Of a stretch of 18,893 bases of DNA, positions 1 through 12,658 are shown piece after piece. Position numbers and translations under genes: made by a program. The stretch is from Podila epigama (Eukaryota; Mortierellomycota; Mortierellomycetes; Mortierellales; Mortierellaceae). The stretch is taken from positions 1 to 18,893 of the forward strand of contig JAAAVE010000259.1 in assembly GCA_015679605.1 (NCBI GenBank). Direction: 5' to 3'. Position 1 is the stretch's first letter, and every line of letters starts with the position of its first letter. A model generated the notes under the pieces. That model saw only the letters and a program-made list of their open reading frames with translations, searched no databases and was not told the origin of the DNA.

Positions 1-94
1 TTTTTTTGCCTTTTCTTGAAGTGAAGTTCAGGTTATCCATTGCTGTTGTCACTGCTCACCACTCCATTCCATTCCCCTTTCAAGACCATATTCA

Positions 95-1658
95 ATGGTA
101 TGATGATGGCGTTTCTCCCATCACAGTATTTTGGTCCTCTTACAATGTCATTTGTATTTGTTGGGTTTTTCTGACATTCTTGCCTACTTCTAGAAAGTTA
201 AAGTTTTGTCTCGCTCAGCCGAGAGTGCAACTCGACAGCGCTCAAATGATATCCACAAAATCCAGCGGAACCTGGACCCTACCTTGCACCCATTCGAAAA
301 GGCCCGCGAGTACACCCGTGCCCTGAACGCTACTAAGGTCGAGCGCATGTTTGCCAAACCTTTTATCGGTGCACTCTCTGGGCATATTGATGGTGTCTAT
401 TGTATGGCTAAACATCCAAAGAAATTGGACTGGTTGGTCAGTGGTGGTGGTGATGGCGATATTAGACTTTGGAGCCTGTCAGAACAAAAGACCATTTGGA
501 ACACTGTTGGGCACAAGGCTATGGTGACTGGTGTGTCTTCCTTCCACGAAGGCAACCGATTCCTGTCATGCTCTAACGACCTTACAGTTAAGATCTGGGA
601 TCCGACTGTTGAAGATACCACCCTACCTGTCGCTACTTATACTGGAAAGAATGCATTCTCAGGAATCTCGCACCACCGCTCGGATAATATGTTTGCCACC
701 TCAGGATCAGCAATCGACATCTGGGATCATACTCGCGCCGAACCAGTACAGACCCTGAACTGGGGAGTTGATACCATTAACACCGTTAAGTTCAACCAAA
801 CCGAGACCAGTATCATTGCATCAACAGGAAGCGATCGCACCATTATCCTCTACGATCTGCGCACCTCTCAACCTATTACAAAGTTGATTACGGCCATGCG
901 CACCAATGCTATTGCCTGGAATCCCATGGAAGCCTTCAACTTTATGGCCGCAAACGAAGATCACAACATCTACGCATTTGATATGCGCAAATTGAATAAG
1001 GCACAAAACATTTTGAAGGACCATGTATCTGCAGTGTAAGACCTTTCTTGTGTCATTTTTTCAACACTTGTTATTTTTTTTTTTTTATTTTTTTTTTGTT
1101 CGTCATAGCATGTGCATGGGTTTGGCGATTCACAAACTCACTTTTTGCTCTTTGTAATTCGCCTTTAATAGAATGTCAGTGGATTATTCGCCCACTGGAG
1201 AGGAAATCGTCACTGGTGGTTATGATCGCACAATCCGCCTATACAACGCACGTGAGGGACACTCTCGGGACATTTACCACACCAACCGTATGCAGCGTGT
1301 TTTCTCTGTGATCTACACTATGGACAACAAATTCGTTCTCTCGGGCTCCGATGATGGCAATGTGCGTCTGTGGAAGGCTCGCGCCTCTGAAAAGATGGGT
1401 GTGCGTGACTATCGTGAACGTGCTCATATGGAGTACGCCGAGAAGCTCAAGGAAAAGTTTGCCCACGTGCCAGAGATTCGCCGTATCAACCGTCATCGCA
1501 ATTTGCCAAAGGCTGTCAAGACTGCTACAAAGAAGAAGTCGATTATGATCAACAGTCGCAAGGTCAAGGAGGAGAACGTGAGGAAACACACCAAGAAGGA
1601 AGCTCTCCCCGAGAGGATACCAGAGCGCAAGAAAGCTATTGTTGCTGTCAAGAAATAG
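95..1658 (+). CDS. SOF1: SOF1/DCAF13, WD40 protein of the U3 snoRNP / SSU processome
   Basis: Coding exons are 95-97, 194-1035 and 1172-1658, giving 443 residues; human DCAF13 is about 445. Exon 1 is only the ATG, followed by donor GTATGA. Exon 2 opens KVKVLSR, which restores the family start MKVK.LSR. Intron 2 (1036-1171, donor GTAAGA) splits a Val codon and restores DHVSAV..VDYSPTG. About seven WD40 blades run from residue 64 to 345, with visible units such as GDIRLW, LTVKIWD, DRTIILYD and GNVRLW. The last 95 residues are the basic Sof1 tail (ASEKMGV..., RRINRHRNLPK, ending VAVKK). The family acts in the nucleolus in U3-dependent 18S rRNA processing; the animal orthologue is also a CUL4 substrate receptor. 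The gene converges on ARG5,6. Product is near certain; the single-codon first exon is inferred from family alignment and should be checked with a transcript. Confidence 0.95.
98..193 (+). other. SOF1 intron 1, immediately after the start codon
   Basis: This 96-nt intron begins GTATGA directly after the ATG at 95-97 and ends in a pyrimidine-rich stretch with TAG. No other upstream ATG joins the conserved KVK start in frame as neatly. The ATG has T at -3, so its context is not strong. Confidence 0.75.
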
Positions 1659-1993
1659 AGTCGACCTATTTGCATGTACTTTACATTGACCCAGAAAATC
1701 ATAATAAACAAACACAAAAACATGCTCAGCACTGTCATTTGAGGCGTTAGTGAATATGAACTGACTTTTTGAAAAATGTCCTTGGACAACTTGTTCAACA
1801 AGAGAGTAGCCGAGCAGTTGAATAGGATCTGATATGTGAGAATGTCACTTCTACGATTCTAGAGATGTGAATGGGTATGAGCGGAGAGGACTCTCATACA
1901 TGACTGGCGTTTTAATATGCTGTTGGGTAAAAAGTTTTTTTTTAAAGTATGATTTCATGAAAATGACAAAAGGAAAAGTGAACGACGTTAAAT
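1659..1993. other. Convergent 3' intergenic region, SOF1 / ARG5,6
   Basis: This 335-bp stretch lies between two converging stop codons and should hold both 3' UTRs. It contains the AATAAA at 1703 for SOF1. On the minus strand it has ATTAAA at 1911-1916, about 80 nt past the ARG5,6 stop, a possible weaker poly(A) signal. I see no supported gene in it. Confidence 0.6.
1703..1708 (+). terminator. Candidate SOF1 poly(A) signal AATAAA
   Basis: A canonical AATAAA lies 45 nt after the SOF1 stop codon, in A-rich DNA. The hexamer is seen directly; its use is inferred from position. Confidence 0.5.
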
Positions 1994-5214
<3,221 letters not shown>

Positions 5215-5640
5215 GTTTATAGAATGTGGGTTTAGTATACAATGTGCGACTGAAGAAGACGGATAGGTATGACTATAGAAAAAGAAACGTCGAGAAAAGT
5301 GACAGGGAGTGGAGAGAGGAAGAAAAAAAAAGGGCGTAAAAAACAAAAAAAAAAAACAAAAAAAAAAAGAAGAGGTGGAAATGCAGGATGAGATGGTGAA
5401 TGAGAGATGGAAAGAATAAAACAAAAAAAAAAATAGGTCTGTCTTTTTATGTTCACCCATCCATTGCCTACTGCCTGCACTTTGGGGGTTGGGCGGATCC
5501 AAGGCTACAACGATCCTCACGCGCTGATTGGTGGGATCGATCGAACCCTTCCTTTTGTTTTTTTACTGCATTTTCCTTTATCGTCCGTTTTACGAGTGAA
5601 CCTTCAGCTCTAACGGGTGTGACTGCGTTTATTCAATTGT
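5215..5640 (-). promoter_or_regulatory. ARG5,6 upstream region
   Basis: On the ARG5,6 strand the first 220 bases upstream of the ATG are strongly pyrimidine-rich (runs of T broken by CTCTCC), as often seen near fungal transcription starts. A CCAAT box (ACCAATCAG on the minus strand; core 5527-5531) lies about 313 nt upstream of the ATG. A minimal open frame ATG-GAT-GGG-TGA sits at 5453-5464. Whether it lies inside the transcript is unknown. Confidence 0.4.
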
Positions 5641-5816
5641 AGTCATCATTCCTCATTGTGATGCTGGATGCTTACACAATTTTCAAAGCAAAACACGCGA
5701 GAGAGTTGTTTGCACTCTGTCCAATTTGCGGATATCGTGCACCTCAAACCATACCCAACATTTTTTATCTTTTTTTTTCGTTTTCTTTTCTTTACATGTC
5801 TCTATTGCCTTGGTAC
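5641..5816. other. Intergenic DNA without a recognised gene
   Basis: I see only a T-rich run (about 5760-5792) and no conserved coding frame, RNA gene or repeat. It separates the ARG5,6 upstream region from the possible gene relic. Confidence 0.5.
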
Positions 5817-6665
5817 CTAAGACGCAAGAATCCTAAGCAGCTGAAAAAAAGAACCATAGTCCACCACACACAATTCACTTTTGCCGATTTCAAAATACTT
5901 GTCAAATCTGTCTTTGTGGGAAAACAGCAAGCCCCGTTGCAGAATTAGAGAAGAGCCAACAGACGGACAAAGTACAATAAGTGTGCCCCATCCTACAACA
6001 ATTATGGATGTCAGTAGAGGTATCAGGAGCAAGCCAAACCAGATCGTCACGGACAGTTTGAATCATATTTTGACTACAAAGGAACTCGAAAACGAAAAGG
6101 TCTTGGTATCCTTCCTTCCAAGGTTCGGAACCTTGGCTATGTCGTACTCGGAATCGACAAAACATACACAACAAGATGATGTTTGGGGTGCCAATGCGGT
6201 GTCAACGTTGAGTACGTATTTGTGGATGTACACTGGGCTTTGTCGAATGCACATATTGTGTCCACTGGCAAACATGGTTCCAATAGTAGCCTCTTGATTG
6301 CGTCCAACACGATCGAAGGAGACTGGTGCTACCTACTTCATCCTTCATAACCCTTAGTACCTTCTTCATATCACTGCGGGCAACAGATGACTCTTTCAGA
6401 CAAAATATGACCCTTATCCATCCCTCGTGGTGTGTAAGACAACGAGCTGCTGGACCAAGATGCTGTTAAACTGGTAAACCACAAGAGGTGAGAAGAGAAT
6501 TTTGAATACAATGATATTATGGTGTGCTTCCTTAACACAAGTATAGATGCAAGAGGCCTAGAAAACCGATACCAACACTCTCGCGATAACCCAGAGTGTC
6601 TGGAGAATATCATTTTTACCCGTAACACTTGATCTTAGAATCATCCAAATTTTTTGTTTTATCAT
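5817..6665 (-). pseudogene. Possible decayed protein gene of unknown family
   Basis: On the minus strand a chain of protein-like frames runs from an ATG at 6663-6665, 55 bases past the HUL5 stop, to a TAG at 5817-5819. It has four breaks: an in-frame TAG at 6558-6560, a shift near 6417-6420, a shift of one extra base near 6333, and an in-frame TGA at 6063-6065. The pieces total about 280 codons. Stretches such as FKILFSPLVVYQFN, MKKVLRVMKDEV, SFDRVGRNQEATIG and FVDSEYDIAKVPNLGRK read like real protein. The last part has a hydrophobic segment of about 25 residues (IWFGLLLIPLL...). I do not recognise the family. In non-coding DNA a path allowing a few frame switches can arise by chance, and a 138-codon open frame overlaps on the other strand (5881-6297), so this is a suggestion only. 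Confidence 0.3.
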
Positions 6666-6720
6666 GCCAAAAGTTGTATTTGTTATTGCTTTTGATGAAA
6701 AAGAGGAGGTCCGCGAAAGA

Positions 6721-9700
6721 CTACGACAAGTCAAATCCAGCCTCGGAATGGATCGCATAAAGCAGCTTCTCCTTCAGCCTCTCTCGCGTAGAGAATGCTG
6801 GCAGCTTGAGCAGGTTCATGCATGTACTGCTTGTTGGCAAGCGACCTTCCTCCACTCCAGCATGACGGATGCACAGTTTTGGGTTCAGTTCAGCAAAACC
6901 CAAAAGCGGTGGTCGTGAACATGAGGTCACAAACTTGATCAATAACCGGCGGTCCTCCTCCGTCATCTCCTCCACCACGGACCAAAAGAATTGAATCGTA
7001 GGATCGCTCGGCTCATAATTTGAGTACACCACATTCTTCTTCAAATCATCCAACGAAATCGGGGTTTGCGCTCCTCCCAACATGACCTGGAGCTCTTGTT
7101 CATTGAACATCCAAAGCCATTTTGGGTCAATCAAGTCTGAAAGCCCACGGAAAAAAGCCCTACATTGACGATTGATTTGAGTGTTCAAGCGATAGTGCGC
7201 CGTTAAGTAGATATACCGGATGCGGTTTTCGCGTGTCACCGCTATTTCGCTTCCATTAGGAATAAGCTCTCTGGTAATGGTGGTTCCCATCTCTAAAGAA
7301 AGAAAGAATGGAAAAAATAATATTTCTTAATATTTATCGTTTGTTCGGGTCTCCTTCGATCGATCACTTGTAGATACTCTTAAGAAAATGCGACGATGCA
7401 CTTTGAAAGGCAAGGCGTACCTTGGTCGTCCACCGTGAAGAACAGTGATAGGTCCTCAACATTGCCTTCATAGTTCTTCAAGAACATGAGTCCACGATAA
7501 AGTTCTGGATCGAGTGAAGGCAGATCATCAAGATAGTTAACCTGACCAAGGCACTTGCTCAAAAAAAAACCTGCGAAAGCTGCATCAATGAGGATCCCTT
7601 CATATAGCGCCTTGCCCAGAATGCGTCCCAAGAACTCATAGTGTTTAAGCTGCGTCATTTCGCTTGCAAAACTATGTGGGTTTGGGTACAACAGGTGGTC
7701 CGACGTATTCAGGAAAAGGCCATAGTTGGTGTCAAAGGCTTGATGCACGAGGGATGTCAAGAATTCTTTAAAGACTCCACCACCATCAATGCCAGCCTCG
7801 GTGATTCCATACTGATCCACGAATTCAATAGCAATCCTGCCTTTCAATTTTCGTCCTATTTCAAGTCAGAGAACAGAGTGTAAGCCTCGTACCCCTTTTG
7901 TTGATATGAATATACTTGATACACAGAACAAATGCACTAAGGCGAGTTACCGAGTGGGTTCAACTGCTCATAACCATCTTCAAAGACCGATCCTCGCCGA
8001 ACTTGGGCTTTGCCAACCGCGATGGGATGAAAGTTCGACAAGCCAGGGCTGCTCTGTCTGTCTGATTCTACAAACGACCGAAAAATCGCAACCCTGTCCT
8101 CGAACTTTATGACAAATGGAATGTTATTCAGTACCCCAAGTCGAGGACTGAGGCGAGCCAGTTGTGAGCTCCCTAATTTCCTATTGATTGACCTCTGGCC
8201 ACTTCGGCTGTTGCCTTCCAAAGTCGGTCGTACAGTGCTTCGTTCATCATATCCATCGTCATTCTGTTGACTCAAACTCTGCGCATCCAGAATGACTGCT
8301 TGTTGGAAAGATTGCATGTTTAAGGATGTCGATAACAGCCAATGATCTTTCGGGCAAAAGGATCTTCTTGAGCTAATGATCAGAGAGTCAAAGATAATCA
8401 TGAGTAAGAGCTTTCCAATGTTATTCCTGTCCATGAATTTACGGCATGAACAAAACATCCTCCATCCATATGGACATACTCTCGTGCGTGTAGCTGACGT
8501 GTCAGCTCGGTCGTGATCTCTCTCAAATATCCTACTTTGAGGTTCTTGGAGCCGTCCAGATTGGAATCCATATTGAGGGCATTGTCGTTCCACCATAGCA
8601 AAAAGGCAACATCCTAGTAAACGTCAATGGAAACAAAAGAGCCAGAACGACATTCAATAGTCAGTCCATCCTGCACAATACATACATGACAACATGCGGA
8701 TCGACCCCATGCCTTACCCTCAGAACAGACGAAAGCGTAATGACATTTGAAATGCTGATAGGATTTCTGGATTCATCGTGAAACTCGTCATCCCCCATGG
8801 TCGCCAGGATTTGACAATAAAGCTCTGAGATAAAGGCCAATAGGCTCCATGCACTGGCGTTCTTTGGATCCAAGACAAGTTGAACATTAGAGGTACTGTC
8901 TTGCTGATGTGATTTTATCAGCTGCTGGTATAAAGACGTGTCCATAAAGGCATCCAAAAACACTTTGATAATGGAAATCCCAAAAAACTTGACGTTCTTG
9001 GGACTTTGGGAACGTGGGTCTTGCGCCTGGCGACCATCACGCCCTTGCAGGTTTCCAAGTCCTTGCTCTGCGCGCTGACCTCCCCTGGTTCTGCTCCCGA
9101 ATCTAAAGTACATAAGATTGCTAAGAATACTGATCCTGTACGACGGAAAGACAGTGATGAGCTTCAGTAGAAACTGTGTGATCTGACCGATTGACTCTGG
9201 TGTCAAAATCTCTTGAGAAGTTTCTGATGGTTCCAGGGAGCCCAAAATATCGTTCAGGTGGTTGTTATCGTGCGCCAATGAAAGCCACTTCATGACTTTA
9301 GGGCTGACACCGACTCTGAACTCTGGAGATCCTTTGAATGCTTGTGAGGTCCATTCTCCATCATCCATCTCCTCATCATCATCCTCGTCTTCGTCTCTCT
9401 GTGCTTTCCGTTTCTTCTCAAGGCTTTCAGGTGGGATCAAACCAAGGAGGATTGTGAGTACTCGAAGGTAGGCAGCAGAGGTGACGGACGACATTTTAGC
9501 CACTCGTTGATAACTAAAGGCTACGATATTGGCCGCCAGGATCACAATCTCGAGACTCGCCATATCCCCTAGTTGAGCACATGAGGTGGATGATAATCGT
9601 TGCAAAATCGAATCCAAAGGAAAACGGGACGTGAAGACTGTCAGTGTTTCGATTGACATGCAGTTTGGAAGATCTGGGATGGTTAGGATATGAGCGACGA

Positions 9701-10810
9701 ACTGATCGATGGCTTTGGGGTAATCGCTCGTCTGATCCAATGCTTTGCAGATGCGTATTGAGAGTATGAAGGCGAGCGAGGTGGAGATATTGCCTTTCTC
9801 CCCGAATGACTAAAAGTATGCACAAAAAAGAAAGAGTTACATAACTGGTTTAGACAACTCATCCCAAAGTATGTTCGTGCTCACTATAAATATTTGTATG
9901 TTGGTACATGTGGAACCTACAGAACTGCGCAGGAAGTGAGAGAGCCGCAGGAACACTTGATTCTGAAATAGAATCTGGCAGAATTGTCTTCCATATTCTG
10001 TTGATACTGCCGAGCTCTTCCCAAGTGGGAAGGACTCTGCGAGCGTCAACACATCAATAAACTTGAGTATTGCCTCCGACTCGGTCTCCCCCCTATGCAA
10101 CAATAATCATAGGAACCAACAAGTAATGATGTGAGGTTGCGGCCACAAAAAAAAGAGAGAGAGAGAGAGAAAGAGAGAGAAAGAGAGAGACTCAACATAC
10201 CAGGGACTGTATGCCCCAAGATGTCGCAGAGCAAGGGCCAGCAGTCTGGAAAGAGCTATTGTCCAGCCTTTGGAATCTGAACTTGATTGCAAGGGCATCA
10301 TCAAAAGTGTTTGCTGGGAGGTGAGATGCTTTGATAACAGCACTCTTGCAAGTCGAGCAAGTCGAAAGTGATCCGCTGATGCACGGAAGAAGAACATCAG
10401 GCGCAAAGTCAGAGACTGAACGCGCTGGATAAAAGAGTCGTTTGTGGCATTTGTGACAACCTGAATCTCTCTCTCAAAGTCCGCTATATTATTATCCCAC
10501 GTTGCTCTGGCATCTATGCGGATGTTGGCGGCCACTCTCCTTCCTCTGTACCACGCCTAGTAGCATACATGTATAACAGACAGTGTCAGTCTCGAAACAT
10601 GGATCCAACCCATTGCCTATGGTTAACAATATATGCTCTGTACACAGCAGCAAGTACCTGAATTTGTTCAGCGGCCTTCAGCCTTCGTCTTTCTAGCTCT
10701 CGAATTCGACGCTCCTCTTGTGCCTGCCGTAGAAGACGCTGTTTGTCAATCTGTTGCTTGTTTCCTCCCAAATTGATATTCCTCTTTGCCTTGAAGTTGC
10801 CATCAAACAT
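6721..10810 (-). CDS. HUL5: HUL5/UBE3C-type HECT E3 ubiquitin ligase
   Basis: Eight coding exons in transcript order: 10658-10810, 10201-10556, 9885-10092, 8718-9809, 8480-8613, 7951-8372, 7421-7855 and 6721-7292. Together they give 3,372 nt and 1,123 residues (human UBE3C is about 1,083), phase-consistent throughout. The start MFDGNFK and the basic coiled segment KQRLLRQAQEERRIRELERR lead into an IQ motif (IQAWYRGRRVAANIR) rebuilt across intron 1. A helical middle follows, with an acidic loop (DEDEDDDEEMDD, exon 4). The HECT domain occupies about the last 350 residues: ILNNIPFVIKFEDRVAIFRSF precedes it, EAGIDGGG is at 808-815, and the catalytic loop LPTSSTCMNLLKLP carries Cys1091 (codon 6820-6822). 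The end, AGFDLS, matches UBE3C (AGFELS) rather than UBE3B. Yeast Hul5 is a proteasome-bound chain-elongating ligase. An apparent frame change near 8480 is a GTATGT...TAG intron restoring HARDSRRSFCPKDHW. The divergent neighbour is SUA5. Confidence 0.92.
10151..10190 (-). repeat. (CT)n microsatellite in HUL5 intron 2
   Basis: The plus strand reads as 40 bases of GA repeats with AAAGA interruptions, so the HUL5 transcript strand carries a long CT tract. It begins about 10 bases after the donor GTATGT, in an intron of only 108 nt (10093-10200). Confidence 0.9.
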
Positions 10811-10881
10811 TGTTGCGAAGAATTAAAGATGACTTGTGATTGTGAGATGGTTGTGCAGTGCAATTGTATCAACTTGGAAGA

Positions 10882-10964
10882 CGTGTGTGTGTGTGAGTGT
10901 GTGTGAGTGTGAGTGAGTGTGAGTGCGTGAGTGAGTGCGTGTGTGCGTGTACGTGTGTTTGAGT
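10882..10964. repeat. (TG)n-rich microsatellite in the divergent promoter
   Basis: This stretch is almost entirely alternating G and T with GAGTGAGT and GCGT variants. Alternating purine-pyrimidine TG/CA runs can adopt Z-DNA, a general property not tested here. Confidence 0.9.
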
Positions 10965-11003
10965 TTAAAAAGGGTCTCTCGTGGCGGTGGCTTAGCTGAT
11001 AAA

Positions 11004-11032
11004 GAGTGAGTGAGTGAGTGCGTGAGTGAGCG
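11004..11032. repeat. (GAGT)n tetranucleotide repeat
   Basis: About seven GAGT units occur here with one GCGT variant, lying 110-140 bases upstream of the first SUA5 ATG. It appears to share unit types with the neighbouring TG-rich tract. Confidence 0.85.
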
Positions 11033-11144
11033 AAGGATGAGTGAGAAACGAGAGCCAACAAAAAAAAAAAAAAATACTTCATTCAAATCATTCATTCCTA
11101 TCAAGTGATTTCCATTTCACACTTCACATCATTCCTCGTTGTGG

Positions 11145-12572
11145 ATGTTCACACGAACATCACCTCGCCTGCAGTCCCTCCTCAACCGCGCTGCTTTTTA
11201 TTCATTCGATTCTTCCTTTTTCAAGTACGCACACACAAGCGCAATGGCTGTTCCCACCACTATTAATTCGGGCGCAGCACAAGAGCAGGTGCCTTCTGCA
11301 ACGGTTCTCCCAACAGCACAATCGTCGTCGTTGGGGACAACACAGCAGTTTGCAACAGTCTTGGAGAAAATTGACCCTTCAACAATTGTATACTCAACAA
11401 CCGATCTGGAGGACCCTGTCCCCATTATCTCGCATCCACATACCCAGGACGTTCTCCGCCAGGCTGCTGGGATATTGCGATCTGGCCTCGTCGTTGGGAT
11501 GCCCACAGAAACTGTCTACGGCCTTGCCGCCAACGCCCTCGACTCGGCTGCGGCGCAGGGGATCTTCAAGGCCAAGAACAGACCGCAAGATAATCCTCTC
11601 ATCGTCCATGTCTCCTCGCTCAAGATGCTGCGCACCATCCTGAAGGACAATGAGATTCCAGAAGTTTACAATGATCTGATCAAGGCATATTGGCCTGGCC
11701 CTTTGACCTTGCTCTTCCCACGATCAAGCCTCATCCCCAACAACATCACCTGTGGCCAGGCAACAATCGCAGTTCGCTTTCCAGCGCACCCAATCACTCG
11801 TGCCTTGATTACAGCCTGCGATCTGCCTCTGGCTGCGCCTTCGGCAAACTCCTCAGGAAAACCCTCTCCCACTCTCGCTTCTCATGTAATGGACGATCTG
11901 GCAGGCAAGATACCCATGGTCATAGATGGTGGACAATGTAGTTTCGGCATCGAGTCGACCGTAGTGGACGGACTGAGGGTTCCTCCCGCCATTTTAAGAC
12001 CTGGAGGAGTCACGTACGAACAAATCCGACTGGTCAAAGGCATGGAGCATGTGCAAGTTTACAAAAAACATTTTACGGACGTCGCCATGGAGCAAACACC
12101 AACCACACCAGGCATGAAATATAGACATTACTCACCCGAGGCTGAAGTCGTTCTAGTGGAGTACACTGCACCACCGTCAATTGTTTCTGGGCAGGAGTCT
12201 TTGAACAATGACAAAGCGAACATACAATACGCAAAGATCACAAGGGAGATCGAGCGGATGCGTCAACAAGGAAAATCTCGCTTTGGGATCCTTCGCACCT
12301 CGTTCACCTCCGACAACCACACTATTATGCAGACCACGAATGGCATCATGAGTGACAAGTTGGACACCACCACACCTACACCTGTTGTGATCGAGTTCCC
12401 ACTGGGGCAAGGATCAAAGCCCGAGGATGTTGCACGAGAGCTCTTCCGAGGTTTGCGGTACTTGGATGATCAAAACGTGGACTGCATTTTTGTTGAGGGT
12501 ATCAGCGAAGAGGATGAAGGACTCGCTGTGATGAACCGGGTCAGAAAGGCTGCCTCCAGAACCATTACATAG
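11145..12572 (+). CDS. SUA5: SUA5, threonylcarbamoyl-AMP synthase (YrdC + Sua5 domains)
   Basis: An intronless frame encodes 475 residues from the first ATG. Residues 1-33 look like a mitochondrial presequence: Arg/Ser-rich with no acid before residue 22 (MFTRTSPRLQSLLNRAAF). The YrdC domain spans about 95-300, with PTETVYGLAANA at 120-131, KAKNRPQDNPLIVHV from 142, PGPLTLLF, PSANSSGKPSPT and GIESTVVDG. The Sua5 linker TPGMKYRHYSPEAEVV (about 320-337) leads to the C-terminal Sua5 domain. The enzyme makes threonylcarbamoyl-adenylate from threonine, bicarbonate and ATP for t6A at position 37 of ANN-decoding tRNAs. A second ATG at 11244 (Met34, start MAVPTTINSG) has a better context (G at -3, G at +4) than the first (T at -3, T at +4), and would give a protein without the leader. 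It is the only intron-free gene here. It converges with the VPS9 gene, with 86 bp between stops. Confidence 0.95.
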   Translation: MFTRTSPRLQSLLNRAAFYSFDSSFFKYAHTSAMAVPTTINSGAAQEQVPSATVLPTAQSSSLGTTQQFATVLEKIDPSTIVYSTTDLEDPVPIISHPHTQDVLRQAAGILRSGLVVGMPTETVYGLAANALDSAAAQGIFKAKNRPQDNPLIVHVSSLKMLRTILKDNEIPEVYNDLIKAYWPGPLTLLFPRSSLIPNNITCGQATIAVRFPAHPITRALITACDLPLAAPSANSSGKPSPTLASHVMDDLAGKIPMVIDGGQCSFGIESTVVDGLRVPPAILRPGGVTYEQIRLVKGMEHVQVYKKHFTDVAMEQTPTTPGMKYRHYSPEAEVVLVEYTAPPSIVSGQESLNNDKANIQYAKITREIERMRQQGKSRFGILRTSFTSDNHTIMQTTNGIMSDKLDTTTPTPVVIEFPLGQGSKPEDVARELFRGLRYLDDQNVDCIFVEGISEEDEGLAVMNRVRKAASRTIT

Positions 12573-12658
12573 CCCTGTACTTTTATTCTGCATAAAAGTT
12601 TTGGTCATTACTCTTGTTTTCTGGATGTAGCCATTGTCTGTAGGGTCCTTTCCATTTT

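Larger units (their letters stand above)
10811..11144. promoter_or_regulatory. Divergent promoter between HUL5 and SUA5
   Basis: Both starts face away from this 334-bp interval, so it must hold both promoters and 5' UTRs. About a third is simple repeat (see the two repeat entries), plus a run of about 16 A at 11059-11074. I see no TATA box or CCAAT box that I would defend. Confidence 0.7.

Noticed and set aside
100-174. C-box-like ATGATGA (100-106) and D-box-like CTGA (171-174) inside SOF1 intron 1, snoRNA-like spacing
   Set aside because: The C box overlaps the splice donor and starts 2 nt into the intron. Any terminal stem would have to use the start codon, and the would-be guide region is just the T-rich tract before the acceptor. 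I consider it a coincidence.
5881-6297. 138-codon plus-strand open frame in the HUL5-ARG5,6 gap
   Set aside because: It is the longest intact frame there but matches nothing I know. A frame of this length is expected by chance about once or twice in a window of this size, and the minus-strand chain looks more protein-like. Kept only as a competing reading of the relic.
8373-8479. Apparent frameshift in HUL5 between two overlapping frames
   Set aside because: A GTATGT...ATTAG intron with matching phase restores the conserved ARDSRRSF segment, so the gene is intact.
8661-8717. Continuation of the HUL5 exon 4 frame to a stop codon
   Set aside because: Donor GTAAGG at 8712-8717 and acceptor TAG at 8614-8616 keep phase 0 and join SSVLR to DVAFLLWW, so this is intron reading.
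11041-11643. 200-codon plus-strand frame overlapping SUA5 in another frame
   Set aside because: It starts in the poly-A of the promoter and is Ser/Pro/Arg-rich, as expected from out-of-frame reading of the conserved SUA5 coding sequence.
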